Shown in pieces: positions 27,388 to 35,686 of a stretch of 64,000 bases of DNA. Numbering within the stretch: the first letter of the stretch is position 1; each line of letters opens with the position of its first letter. Origin of the DNA: Selenomonadales bacterium 4137-cl (GTDB lineage: Bacteria > Bacillota > Negativicutes > Sporomusales > UBA7701). The stretch lies in contig JAUOZS010000001.1 in the NCBI GenBank assembly GCA_032334055.1, positions 3,868,001-3,932,000 on the forward strand. Direction: 5' to 3'. The translations under genes and the position numbers were made by a program. The notes beneath the pieces are model-generated. The model saw only the letters and a list, made by a program, of their open reading frames with translations. It was not told where the DNA came from and ran no database searches.

Positions 27388-27882
27388 GACGACATTCGTA
27401 CACCCCGCGGGCCTAGATATCTACTGGACATTAGCCCTGCGGCAGATGACTAACCTACCACCAACATAATAAAATGCCGCCCCAAAGGCAACCGCACTTC
27501 TACCGTAGAAGAGGGCCGCGTCTGCGCCCTCAACTGGCTCGACGAAGAACTCGCCTTCGTCAACCCCAAAGTCATCGTCGCCCTCGGCAGCGTCGCCCTC
27601 AAATACCTTATGGGCCCCGACGCGCGGATAACAAAAGACCGGGGCCGCTGGTTCGACACCAAATACGGCATCCCCGCCATCGCCACCTACCACCCCGCCT
27701 ACCTCCTCCGCCTCACCGGCTCCGGCCAGGTAAAAGCAAAATGGGAAGTCTTCTACGACCTCAAGGCGGCGGTGGAAAAATGCAAGGAACTGGCGCCTGA
27801 CTACGACCTGGCGTCCCCCGAAAAGCCCGACCTCCTGGCCATGTACGAAGGCCGCCGGCAGGAACGGAGAACGGGCCGCTAA
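27388..27882 (+). pseudogene. Decayed uracil-DNA glycosylase copy, N-terminus lost
   Basis: From 27457 the DNA is nearly identical to the intact glycosylase gene at 17408-17833 for about 300 bp, then more divergent to the shared stop. The 3' part reads as TNIIKCRPKGNR through TYHPAYLLR and QERRTGR. The part before 27457 is degraded but still alignable (GGCC, TGGAC and CCCT blocks). The start codon, GEGPG active-site loop and first two Fe-S cysteines are missing, so the product cannot work. An ATG at 27610 could give a 90-residue remnant, but it has no good ribosome site. Confidence 0.85.
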
Positions 27883-27957
27883 GGTCGAGTCCACCAATTT
27901 TCGCGAAAGATTATAGATAGTTCTCCGCTGCAGTTGACGGTTGGTTACTTGGAGCAG

Positions 27958-27998
27958 AAAAGTAGGGCCCCACTTATTAGTGCGGCCCTACTTTTTTT
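27958..27998. terminator. Bidirectional terminator
   Basis: An 11-bp stem, AAAGTAGGGCC/GGCCCTACTTT, followed by T's on the plus strand and by TTTTCTG on the minus strand. It ends both the glycosylase remnant and the minus-strand gene beyond it. Confidence 0.85.
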
Positions 27999-28030
27999 GG
28001 ATATGCTCCCGCTAACGCTCAAGCAAATTA

Positions 28031-28864
28031 TTAATGGCCGAATCTTTTTTCATCGTTTAGCCATTTCAGGGCAAGCCTTCTGGCCTGGTCCTCTTTCGAC
28101 CCTTTTGCGATATCGTGCCAGTCCCAGCTTTCGAGCAAGGTCCTCCTCTGCCCCTGAGCGTCATAATCAGCCTCGGAAAGCATCCTGCCCCTGTTCTCGG
28201 TCAGCAAGAACTGATAATTGGCTACAGTGTAGCTAAGGCTGGCGACGCCGGTGCTATACTTTTTTTGCGCGTTCAAATAGGTCAACCGTTTATCGAGCCC
28301 AGTTTTGTTCCATACGTATTTGACAATCAGCTCGACGATGACTGGATTATCCTTAGGCCAGGCGGCAATTGAGTGGATATTCCAATAAAGTGCGGAATCT
28401 TCAAGCTCGCTAAATGCGTACCACCTGGGCGCCGGGGCAACAGTATGGTCGGGCTGTACCGCACTATCCCGCCCTGGCTTCGCAAATTCCAGCACCCGGC
28501 TAATCTCCTCAGACTCTTTATGATAGTAATCACTCGGAGTGGTGTGGCGGCGGATCTCAGCATCTGTGCTGTTATACAGATATTGCCCAAGGGTTCGATA
28601 CTGCAGAGGATAAACCAGCGGCGTTTCCTTCTTGAACAGTATCTTTTTTGTACCATCGTACTTGAGCGTTTCGTCCAGCACCCAAATCGTCCAGTATACA
28701 ACCCGAGCATCGTCGGTGATGACCGAATCAGCATCGACATACTCGGTGCAAGGACCGTAGCGGGTGCCCTCCAGTCGCTTGAAGTATATCCAGTTAGTCG
28801 CGAAGGCGGAATTCGTAAGAATAAATAATACTAGCAGTATCAACGCAACGGTTTTGCGTATCAT
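28031..28864 (-). CDS. Secreted protein with two surface-adhesin-E-like domains
   Basis: A 277-residue protein with a signal peptide (MIRKTVALILLVLFILTNSAFA). Residues 23-85 (NWIYFKRLEG, YVDADSV, VYWTIWVLDE) and the C-terminal part (YLNAQKKYSTGVASL, RTLLESWDWHDIAKGS) resemble the small domain seen in surface-adhesin-E-like proteins. The domain call is tentative. The gene is visibly poorer in G+C than its neighbours, with more AT-ending codons, which suggests recent acquisition. It stands alone between terminators. Confidence 0.6.
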   Translation of the reverse strand: MIRKTVALILLVLFILTNSAFATNWIYFKRLEGTRYGPCTEYVDADSVITDDARVVYWTIWVLDETLKYDGTKKILFKKETPLVYPLQYRTLGQYLYNSTDAEIRRHTTPSDYYHKESEEISRVLEFAKPGRDSAVQPDHTVAPAPRWYAFSELEDSALYWNIHSIAAWPKDNPVIVELIVKYVWNKTGLDKRLTYLNAQKKYSTGVASLSYTVANYQFLLTENRGRMLSEADYDAQGQRRTLLESWDWHDIAKGSKEDQARRLALKWLNDEKRFGH

Positions 28865-29025
28865 TGCGCATCCTTCCTCCGTCCGCTATCTGAAGGTCAC
28901 TTGCATCCTTCGCCGTCGAGAACTACAGCCGCTCGCTTGTTTTGCCGCTTCACACTTCGATCTGGCGTGTGAGTGTATTCTACATACCATGAAGTAACTC
29001 TTCCCGGGAAGAAAAACACCGGCCG

Positions 29026-29061
29026 GAAATAAAGAGGCTCCGAGTGGTCCCCGGAAGCCTC
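29026..29061 (-). terminator. Probable terminator
   Basis: On the minus strand GAGGCTTCCG pairs with CGGAGCCTC with one bulge, followed by TTTATTT. It lies just past the stop of the small secreted protein. Confidence 0.6.
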
Positions 29062-29068
29062 GCGCGAC

Positions 29069-29437
29069 TTACTGTTTGTACTTGTTGCCCTGAATGCCGT
29101 TCTGCCGGTGACGGGCGTAGCCTTCCCCCCGGTCCCAGAAACCGTTGACTATTTTGTCGCCGTTGAAAACGAACTGAAACTGGTTTACGACGCCGCCATT
29201 GGAGCGCCAGGTCCCGCTCAGCACATTGCTGCCGGGGGCGAACGTTCCCTCCAGGGTGCCGGTGCCGAAGGTGCCGGTTACTTTGCCGCCGTTCTGGGAC
29301 AGGGTCATGATGCGGGCCATCCACGACGCATGCCATTTGCCTTCCACGTTAGGGGCCGCCAGGGCAAGGCCGGGAGCCAGAATGAGAGCAAACAACAATA
29401 GGCTGAGAGACAGGCACATTACGCGATGCAGTTTCAT
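29069..29437 (-). CDS. Small secreted protein, LuxR-regulon member
   Basis: A 122-residue protein with a signal peptide (MKLHRVMCLSLSLLLFALIL, cleavage after ALA). The mature part is Gly-rich and looks all-beta: NVEGKWHASW, GKVTGTFGTGTLEGTF, LSGTWRSNGG, FQFVFNGDKIVNGFW. This pattern is typical of small lipocalin-like or META-like barrels, but no family was recognised. The ATG at 29437 follows GAGGAGG. Its promoter has the 18-bp palindrome at 29511. Confidence 0.7.
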   Translation of the reverse strand: MKLHRVMCLSLSLLLFALILAPGLALAAPNVEGKWHASWMARIMTLSQNGGKVTGTFGTGTLEGTFAPGSNVLSGTWRSNGGVVNQFQFVFNGDKIVNGFWDRGEGYARHRQNGIQGNKYKQ

Positions 29438-29482
29438 TGGCAAATCCTCCTCAAAAAAATAGTGATGCAGCATGATGCTTAT

Positions 29483-29528
29483 ATGATAAGTTACCGCCGG
29501 GAGAAAATATATCACCCGGAAGGGTGAT
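29483..29528 (-). promoter_or_regulatory. Activator-type promoter of the small secreted protein gene
   Basis: The palindrome ATCACCC-GGAA-GGGTGAT (29511-29528, perfect arms) is followed after exactly 22 nt by a -10 box TATCAT (29488-29483, minus strand). The palindrome centre would lie near -41 from the start of transcription, the classic place for a class II activator. No -35 consensus is present. Confidence 0.7.
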
Positions 29529-29561
29529 TTGGGCTGGAGCCAGGCCGGAGAAAAGCGGAAA

Positions 29562-29607
29562 ATCCCCCGTTCGGGTGATACACTTCCGCCGGAGGAAATG
29601 CTATGCT
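29562..29607 (+). promoter_or_regulatory. Activator-type promoter of the divergent secreted protein gene
   Basis: ATCCCCC-GTTC-GGGTGAT (29562-29579) differs from the perfect palindrome by one base. It is followed after exactly 22 nt by TATGCT (29602-29607). The two palindromes in this divergent region are 51 bp apart, close to five helical turns. Confidence 0.7.
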
Positions 29608-29635
29608 GAAGAAAAATTACGGGGGTGGGTCAAAA

Positions 29636-30037
29636 ATGTATAAACGCCTGTTGGTAACCGTTCTGCTGCTGTTGTTCGTTTTTCCCTGCGTCGCCAGCGC
29701 GGCCAATCTGACCGGGAAACTGACCTATTGGAAACAGGGGAAGGAATATCCACTGGTCAACGCCACCGTGGTCGTCGGGAAAGATATCTGGCTGAAGGAC
29801 GACGGGGCGACCGATGTGGTGAAGGGCGCCGTCACGGCGAAAACGACCACCGACGGAAACGGAAGATTCGTTTTGAGCGGCCCGGCCGGAAATTACCTCA
29901 TGATTATCTGGAAAGCGAATCACATCCCGAGCACCGGTATCAACGTTTCTCTTCCGGGCACGCAAAACGACAGCATTTCGTACGACAACCAGGTGGGCGC
30001 CTCCGGCCGCCATGTTTACCTCAGGTTCGAGAAGTAG
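29636..30037 (+). CDS. Small secreted carboxypeptidase-regulatory-like (Ig-fold) protein, LuxR-regulon member
   Basis: A 133-residue protein with a signal peptide (MYKRLLVTVLLLLFVFPCVA). The mature part looks like a transthyretin/CarboxypepD_reg-type beta-sandwich: LTGKLTYWKQGKEYPLVNAT, then TTTDGNGRFVLSGPAGNYLM and a closing RHVYLRFEK. This domain is common in surface-binding proteins. An upstream in-frame ATG at 29603 has a GGAGGA site, but it lies inside the predicted -10 box, so translation should start at 29636 behind GGGGGTGG. Confidence 0.7.
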   Translation: MYKRLLVTVLLLLFVFPCVASAANLTGKLTYWKQGKEYPLVNATVVVGKDIWLKDDGATDVVKGAVTAKTTTDGNGRFVLSGPAGNYLMIIWKANHIPSTGINVSLPGTQNDSISYDNQVGASGRHVYLRFEK

Positions 30038-30048
30038 GCGGCTAGGGG

Positions 30049-30621
30049 TTATTTGCCGGGGCAACGGGCGGCGACGATCGCCGCGATCTCGCCGTAGTTG
30101 TCGTCCGTGCAGAATACGGCGATCGATTCGGTAAGCCTGCCTCTTACGAGGATGACATGCTGCTGCGGGCGGTATGTCACCTTCCGGATGTCGCTCCATT
30201 TGAGGAAGACCGACTGCCGCGACTGCGCCAGCAGGCCGGCGCCGGCCGCGGCCGGCACGCGGGCGAAAAGTCCCAGGAGCACGGCCAGCCCGTTGATGAT
30301 GAGGTTCGCCTTCGCCTGGCTTTTCTGGGTACGGCAAAGGATGCCCTTGTCGTCGACCAGAAAGGCGGCGTCGTATTTGCCGCCGTACAAGGCCATAATC
30401 AGCAGGTAGGTCAGGAGAAAGAGGCCGCCGATAAGCGCCAGGGCATAATACGCGCCTGCGTCCGAGGAATTGCCGGCGAGGAAGAAAAGGAATACGACGA
30501 GGATGCCGAAGGGCAGGCCGACGGCAAGCGCCAATTGACGCAGGATGACCCCGTTGCGGAAAATCGGCACGGATATGAGCCATTCCCTGGGGCCGAGGTC
30601 CTGCGTATTTTTACCGGTCAT
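30049..30621 (-). CDS. Two-helix membrane protein with C-terminal PH-like domain
   Basis: A 190-residue protein with two adjacent hydrophobic helices (about residues 25-75, LRQLALAVGLPFGILVVFLF and LALIGGLFLLTYLLIMALYG) and a cytoplasmic C-terminal domain with the look of a bacterial PH fold (FLVDDKGILCRTQ, FLKWSDIRKVTYRPQ, VILVRGRL, IAVFCTDDNY). The start at 30621 is chosen over 30636 because GGGGGTTGGG precedes it. It lies 19 bp behind the next gene and shares its regulated promoter. Function unknown. Confidence 0.65.
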   Translation of the reverse strand: MTGKNTQDLGPREWLISVPIFRNGVILRQLALAVGLPFGILVVFLFFLAGNSSDAGAYYALALIGGLFLLTYLLIMALYGGKYDAAFLVDDKGILCRTQKSQAKANLIINGLAVLLGLFARVPAAAGAGLLAQSRQSVFLKWSDIRKVTYRPQQHVILVRGRLTESIAVFCTDDNYGEIAAIVAARCPGK

Positions 30622-30640
30622 CGTCCCAACCCCCATGTTT

Positions 30641-31711
30641 TTATTTCAGCAGCGGGCATTTGCAGCGGAAGCAGCGGTCGTCGCGGATGTCGTTGAGGCT
30701 GGCGCAGGCATTGCAGAAGATGACGGTGTCCTGCGATTTGTCGTATTTCTCGAAGGAGTTGAGCCCCTTGTGGTGTCGCACCCGGTCGCCGATCCGGTAA
30801 TAGTTGTAAAGGGTATCGTCGTCTTCGCCGCCGATAATGTGCGTTTCGCCGCCGTCGCTGCGGATGACGACGGTATATGAGGTGCGCCAGTCATCCTCGT
30901 CGCTGCGCCGGCTTCTTTTTCGCTCGATTTTTTTGTCGACCACTACGCCGTCCCATGTCTTGCTTCTATGCCTGCCGATTATCTGCCACGCCGCGATCGC
31001 CAGGAACATGCCGCCGATGCCCAGGCCGATGTAAAGGGCCTCAGGATTGGCCATTTCCCGGCTGGTTTCGCCATAGACGTAAAAGCCGGCGACAGCGGCC
31101 GCGGCGAGGATAACAGCAAAGAGCAAAGACCAGCGGTTCGCATTGTTTATGTAGCAGGCAAAAGCCGGATGATCGATTTTAGCGGAATAGCCGATCGTTC
31201 CTGAGGCAACCCCGCCGGCCGCCGGTAGCGCCGCCGATGCGGGCATGGTTTTGTCGGGGGCTTCGGTGCCGATAATCTTCACTTTACGCCGCGGCCTGTT
31301 TGCGGCGAAGATGAGTAAGGCCCCCACCGCCAGCGAGGCCGCCTTGCCCCAGGAGGGTCGGGCGTTCTCCTCCAGCGTGTTCACCATAGGGAAGGCTTTC
31401 AGGTATCTGACCGGAACCGTCTGCCTGCCGGTTGCCTTGACGTAGAGGGGGCCGCCGATGCGGCGGGTGCTGTCGGTTATGGTTCGGCCGTCCGGTGTTT
31501 GGAAGGTGTAAGCGAGGATGAACGTGTATCTGTTGGGGGTAGTTTCGTTCCGCTCGCCGAGCTCGCGCCTGATGTGGGTGACGGCCGCGGTCCCCCGCTC
31601 GCCGATCTGTCCCAGCGTCAGGCTGATGACGGCCTGCAGGATAAAGCCCGCGCCGAGCAGGGTGATGATTACCTGCAAAACTTTGCCGCCGACCGCATGT
31701 TTTATCGCCAT
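30641..31711 (-). CDS. DUF3592-like membrane protein with C-terminal zinc ribbon
   Basis: A 356-residue protein with four hydrophobic helices in two pairs. A DUF3592-like loop lies between the first two (GTAAVTHIRRELGERNE, TFILAYTFQTPDGRTI). A similar charged region follows the later pair (SYTVVIRSDGGETHII, YYRIGDRVRHHKG). The tail holds a CxxC...CxxC zinc ribbon (FCNACASLNDI, CFRCKCP). It is first in a two-gene operon under the palindrome promoter at 31778. Function unknown. The ATG at 31711 is chosen over a GTG at 31720 by ribosome-site spacing. Confidence 0.65.
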   Translation of the reverse strand: MAIKHAVGGKVLQVIITLLGAGFILQAVISLTLGQIGERGTAAVTHIRRELGERNETTPNRYTFILAYTFQTPDGRTITDSTRRIGGPLYVKATGRQTVPVRYLKAFPMVNTLEENARPSWGKAASLAVGALLIFAANRPRRKVKIIGTEAPDKTMPASAALPAAGGVASGTIGYSAKIDHPAFACYINNANRWSLLFAVILAAAAVAGFYVYGETSREMANPEALYIGLGIGGMFLAIAAWQIIGRHRSKTWDGVVVDKKIERKRSRRSDEDDWRTSYTVVIRSDGGETHIIGGEDDDTLYNYYRIGDRVRHHKGLNSFEKYDKSQDTVIFCNACASLNDIRDDRCFRCKCPLLK

Positions 31712-31749
31712 GTCCGCCACGCTCCGCCCTGCCGTACTTTTCCACTACA

Positions 31750-31795
31750 ATAATAATGTATGCCGGCACGCGCCGGTATCACCCGGATGAGTGAT
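31750..31795 (-). promoter_or_regulatory. Activator-type promoter of the DUF3592/PH-domain operon
   Basis: ATCACCC-GGAT-GAGTGAT (31778-31795) is followed after exactly 22 nt on the minus strand by TATTAT (31755-31750). It is the third site with the same layout and has one mismatch in the arms. Confidence 0.7.
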
Positions 31796-31803
31796 TTTTG
31801 CAC

Positions 31804-31837
31804 AAAAACGGCGCCTTCCTAGGAAGGCGCCGTTTTT
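31804..31837. terminator. Bidirectional terminator, perfect palindrome
   Basis: AAAAACGGCGCCTTCC pairs with its exact complement and is T-rich on both sides. It ends the LuxR regulator gene. Confidence 0.9.
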
Positions 31838-31843
31838 CAGCGG

Positions 31844-33268
31844 CTACTGCATGGGCAGTTCTTCGCTGTTCATCATCAGGTGGAGGAGCTGGTTGCGGTT
31901 CTGCACGTTGTATTTGGCGTAGATATTCTTGACATGGGTTTTGACGGTATTTTCGCTGACGTACAGTTCGCTGGCCACCTGCTTGTAGGTCTTCCCGCGG
32001 ACAAGCAGGGCGGCTATCTCGCTCTCCCGTTCGGTCAGGTCGCCGAGCGTCATCTGCTTCCGCAGGGTCTGCCGTTGCTTGTCGGGCGGCAGCTCGGCAA
32101 AAACGGTCAGAAAGACGTGCGTTTTCAGCAGCTTCCCGAGGTGCCTGCCCAGCGGCGGCAGCATGACGAGCACGACGCAGACGACCGACAAGGCCAGCAG
32201 AGAGTGGTGAGTGCCATCCCAGTTGAGCGTTCTGCCGGCCATGCCGCCGACCAGCACCCCCAGGACGTTCGCCGCCAGCCCGAAGCCGAAAACCTTGGCC
32301 GTGTCGGCCGACAAATCGAGCATTTCCCCGAGGATGCTCCACCAGAACAGGTCGAATATGCCGCAGGCTCCCAGCAGGATGGTATCGATCAACAGATAGG
32401 CGGCGACCGAGCGGTCGAGGACGATGAACGCGAGAAAGGAAAACCCCATCATGGAAACAGCGGCGTAAAGAAAGATGTTGCGGTTTACGGTACGCGGCAG
32501 ATTGCGCATTACGTAAATGGCGGCGATGTAGGGAATCGCCCAATACCAGCTGGCCAGCCAGTCCAGATGGGTGAACGCCGGGTTAATCACCTGATACATG
32601 AGACCGGAGTTGAAGGTGATAACGGCGATGAAAAAACACAAAAAGACCAGCGGTCCGGCAATGCCGGCGCGCCCGTACCCGCCCGGTGACCCAACGGCCG
32701 GGGCGGCCTCCGCCGTAGGCAGGTGAAGCGCGCACAGCCACGCGCCGGCCAGCGCCAGCAGGCAAAGGGTCAGGCCGGCGTAGGGCGATATATTGACAGC
32801 GGCCACGTTGAGGAGGGTCATGAGGAGGTTGGAGCCAATCAGGGCGTCGGCCGCGGTTCTCATCCGCCCGTCAGGCGGCGTCGACGCCCGGAAGAAAAAG
32901 CCCCAGGCGGCCACGCTGCCGCCGGCCAGAAAAGAGCTTAAAACGAGACAGGGCGGCCAAAGCCCGGAGGGCGGCAGAAAGAAGAGGACGGTGACCGCGA
33001 AGGCGACGACGATGGAAAAGACGATGAATTTTCTGGCGGCCGCCGTGGTTTTGACGAAGAAACCGCACAAAAGTAGACCGGCGCATTGGGCGGCGACGGC
33101 CCCGGAAATCATCGGCCGCGGATCGACGCCCACGCTTGCGGCGAGGGCGTACAGCACCTGCCCCTCGAAGGGGAAGGCGAGCAGCCAGGAAAAATAGAGC
33201 GAGAAGACCGCCAGGGACAAATGGCGCGCCGATAACGAAGGATAGCCGCCGAATGACTGCAACGTCAT
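31844..33268 (-). CDS. Membrane-embedded LuxR-type regulator with MFS-like sensor
   Basis: A 474-residue protein with about twelve hydrophobic helices (residues 15-395) arranged like a major facilitator. A C-terminal LuxR helix-turn-helix follows (LTERESEIAALLVRGKTYKQ, then SENTVKTHVKNIYAKYNV, residues about 405-465). Regulators with this layout are frequent in Negativicutes and Eggerthella-type Actinobacteria, and their ligands are mostly unknown. The start at 33268 follows AGGAGG. It is the natural candidate to bind the three 18-bp palindromes nearby. No palindrome was found at its own promoter. Confidence 0.85.
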   Translation of the reverse strand: MTLQSFGGYPSLSARHLSLAVFSLYFSWLLAFPFEGQVLYALAASVGVDPRPMISGAVAAQCAGLLLCGFFVKTTAAARKFIVFSIVVAFAVTVLFFLPPSGLWPPCLVLSSFLAGGSVAAWGFFFRASTPPDGRMRTAADALIGSNLLMTLLNVAAVNISPYAGLTLCLLALAGAWLCALHLPTAEAAPAVGSPGGYGRAGIAGPLVFLCFFIAVITFNSGLMYQVINPAFTHLDWLASWYWAIPYIAAIYVMRNLPRTVNRNIFLYAAVSMMGFSFLAFIVLDRSVAAYLLIDTILLGACGIFDLFWWSILGEMLDLSADTAKVFGFGLAANVLGVLVGGMAGRTLNWDGTHHSLLALSVVCVVLVMLPPLGRHLGKLLKTHVFLTVFAELPPDKQRQTLRKQMTLGDLTERESEIAALLVRGKTYKQVASELYVSENTVKTHVKNIYAKYNVQNRNQLLHLMMNSEELPMQ

Positions 33269-33401
33269 CCCCCTGCCTCCTGTTCGAAAAATAAACCGGT
33301 TTCTTTTCTGCAACAAATGTGTTATCGGCATTCGGCGCCGGCCACGGGGTTACGAGAGGATTCATTCTCTTACCTGGGCGTTAATTCCTGTTTAGTGAGT
33401 T

Positions 33402-33523
33402 GCAAATTGGGAAGTCTTCTACGACCTCAAGGCGGCGGTGGAGAAACGCAAGGAACACTGGCGCCTGATTACGGACTGACGTCCTCCGAAAAGCCCGACC
33501 TCCTGGCTGATTGCAGGAACTAG
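33402..33523 (+). pseudogene. Uracil-DNA glycosylase 3'-end remnant
   Basis: About 120 bp matching the end of the glycosylase gene (GGGAAGTCTTCTACGACCTC, then GCCCGACCTCCTGGC). It is closer to the 27.4-kb copy than to the intact gene. A one-base insertion at the left edge and an internal deletion before the stop destroy the frame. Its right end touches the 3' end of the copper ATPase gene. Confidence 0.8.
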
Positions 33524-35586
33524 TGCTCACCCATTTTGAGCCGGCGGGCATTTATTGCCACAAGCACCGTACTTACCGACATCAGCATCGCTCCCACTGC
33601 CGGCGACAGCAGGATTCCTGAAGAATACAGTACGCCTGCCGCCAATGGAATAGCCGCCACATTATAGCCCGTCGCCCACAACAGATTCTGCACCATCTTC
33701 CTGTAAGTCGCTCGCGACAACTTAATAACGTCCACAACATCCAGGGGATTGCTGCGGATAAGAATAATATCCGCTGTCGCAATGGCAACATCCGCGCCGG
33801 CGCCGACGGCGATGCCTACATCGGCCTGAGCTAGTGCCGGGGCGTCGTTAACACCGTCGCCGGTCATGGCGACAACCAGGCCGCGTCCCTGTATTTCCTT
33901 GATTTTTTGCACCTTATCCTGCGGCAGAACCTCGGCAATAAACTCATCCATGCCGACTTCTTCGGCCACCTGTCTGGCAACTTCCTTATTATCTCCTGTC
34001 AGCATGATACAGCGGATCCCCAGGTTTTTCAGCGCGGCGACCGCCTGTCTTGATTCGGGGCGGATGGTATCGGCCAGAGCGACCGCGCCCACGGCCTCAC
34101 CGTCGACAATCACGAAAACGACAGTTTTTCCGGCAGCGGACAACTGGTTCAGCCTGGCGTCATGTATGGGAATATGATGCTCTGAAAGGTATCCCGGACT
34201 CACCACCTTTACCGCCCGGCCTTCGACCGTTCCCTCTGCCCCTTTCCCCGGGATGGCCCTGAAGTCTTGGGCTTCGGCTAAGTTTTCTGCCGCCGCTACA
34301 ATGCTCTGCGCGATGGGGTGTTCCGACGCCTGCTCCAGCGACGCCGCGTAGCGCAGCAGCTCCTCGCGCGTCCAGCCCGCAGCAAGGGTTAAGACGTCTG
34401 TCACGCCAAACTTGCCGGCGGTCAGGGTACCCGTCTTGTCAAAAACCACTGCTCCTATACCGCGAGCTGCCTCGAAGGCGGCACGGTCACGGATCAAAAG
34501 CCCCTGCCGGGCAGCCAGCGACGTCGATGACGACACAACTAACGGCACAGCCAGCCCCAAAGCATGGGGGCAGGAAATGACCAGCACGGTCACCGCCCGC
34601 TCGACCGCCCAGGCTACCTCTCGACCGCTCAGAAGCCAGGCGGCCATCGTCACGCCACCGGTAAAGATAGCACCCAGTGCCAGCCAGGATGCCGCTCGAT
34701 TGGCAAGATCCTGAGTCCTGGACTTACTTTCCTGCGCCTGGCGCACCAACTCCATCATCTGGGCGAGGAATGACTCCTGCCCCGTTTTTTCCACCCTTAT
34801 CCTAACCGCGCCCTCGCCGTTTATCGACCCACCGATAACCACAGCTGCCACTTGCTTGAGAACAGGCTTTGATTCACCGGTCAACATTGCCTCATCCACC
34901 GAAGTTTCGCCGCTTAACACCACAGCATCGACCGGAATCCTCTCACCCGGTTTGACCAGCACGACATCGCCTTTTGCCAGACTTCCTACCGGAACATCTG
35001 TTATCGAGCCGTCTGCACCAACGAGATGAGCGTCAGCCGGCACCAAAGAAGCCAATTTCTCAAGTGCCTGTGAAGCTCCCATAACCGATTTCATCTCGAT
35101 CCAGTGTCCCAGCAGCATGATGTCGACAAGCGTGGCCAGTTCCCAGAAGAACGTCTCACCCGCCAGCCCGAATACTACGAAAGAACTGTACGAATACGCG
35201 GTGGAAATCGCGACTGCCACTAAAGTCATCATGCCCGGGCGGCCTTGGCCGATCTCTTGGGCCGCCCCTTTCAGAAAGGGCAGCCCGCCGTAAACGAACA
35301 GCACGGTAGCCAAAGCAAAAAGAAAGTATTCATCGCCTGCGAACCGAAGCGACTCGCCCAAACCCGCCCAATGCTGAAGCATCGGGGACAGGGCCATAAT
35401 CGGCACAGTTATAGCCATACATACATAGAATCTTCGCTTGAAATCGGCGATCATGCCCTCGTGATGCCCTTTATGCCCTCCTTGGCGGCTTGGGGGGGAG
35501 GCCCCATTAGCTGTAGAAATATCCTCCACATGATCTTTGGCATGATGAATAGTTTGCTGGCCGTGTTCATGCTGGCGATGTTCCAT
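33520..35586 (-). CDS. copB: Copper-exporting P1B-type ATPase, CopB type
   Basis: A 688-residue heavy-metal ATPase with a His-rich N-terminus (MEHRQHEHGQQTIHH, HKGHHEG) in place of CxxC metal domains. It has the transmembrane metal-site motif SCPHALGLA (CPH), actuator TGES, phosphorylation DKTGTLT, the HP motif in SEHPIAQS and hinge TGDGVNDAPAL. The CPH motif and His-rich start are the hallmarks of CopB (P1B-3) pumps, which export Cu2+ or Cu+/Ag+. GAGGAGGTG precedes the ATG. The upstream AT-rich DNA has an ATTATT-TCGT-AATAAT inverted repeat (35616-35631) that could be an operator. Confidence 0.92.
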   Translation of the reverse strand: MEHRQHEHGQQTIHHAKDHVEDISTANGASPPSRQGGHKGHHEGMIADFKRRFYVCMAITVPIMALSPMLQHWAGLGESLRFAGDEYFLFALATVLFVYGGLPFLKGAAQEIGQGRPGMMTLVAVAISTAYSYSSFVVFGLAGETFFWELATLVDIMLLGHWIEMKSVMGASQALEKLASLVPADAHLVGADGSITDVPVGSLAKGDVVLVKPGERIPVDAVVLSGETSVDEAMLTGESKPVLKQVAAVVIGGSINGEGAVRIRVEKTGQESFLAQMMELVRQAQESKSRTQDLANRAASWLALGAIFTGGVTMAAWLLSGREVAWAVERAVTVLVISCPHALGLAVPLVVSSSTSLAARQGLLIRDRAAFEAARGIGAVVFDKTGTLTAGKFGVTDVLTLAAGWTREELLRYAASLEQASEHPIAQSIVAAAENLAEAQDFRAIPGKGAEGTVEGRAVKVVSPGYLSEHHIPIHDARLNQLSAAGKTVVFVIVDGEAVGAVALADTIRPESRQAVAALKNLGIRCIMLTGDNKEVARQVAEEVGMDEFIAEVLPQDKVQKIKEIQGRGLVVAMTGDGVNDAPALAQADVGIAVGAGADVAIATADIILIRSNPLDVVDVIKLSRATYRKMVQNLLWATGYNVAAIPLAAGVLYSSGILLSPAVGAMLMSVSTVLVAINARRLKMGEH

Positions 35587-35686
35587 TGTGGCACCTCCTC
35601 GGCAACAGTCTAATTATTATTTCGTAATAATCTTAATATTTACCTCCCTAGATAATCAGTAACCCCGCATTTGCGTGTCCCAAAAG

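Noticed and set aside
27610..27882. A 90-residue glycosylase-like protein starting at an internal ATG
   Set aside because: It lacks the active-site loop and two of four Fe-S cysteines, and no ribosome site precedes it, so the region is treated as a pseudogene.
29603..29635. Upstream ATG with a good GGAGGA ribosome site for the secreted protein gene
   Set aside because: The ATG falls inside the -10 box predicted by the shared 22-nt promoter layout, and the signal peptide begins naturally at 29636.
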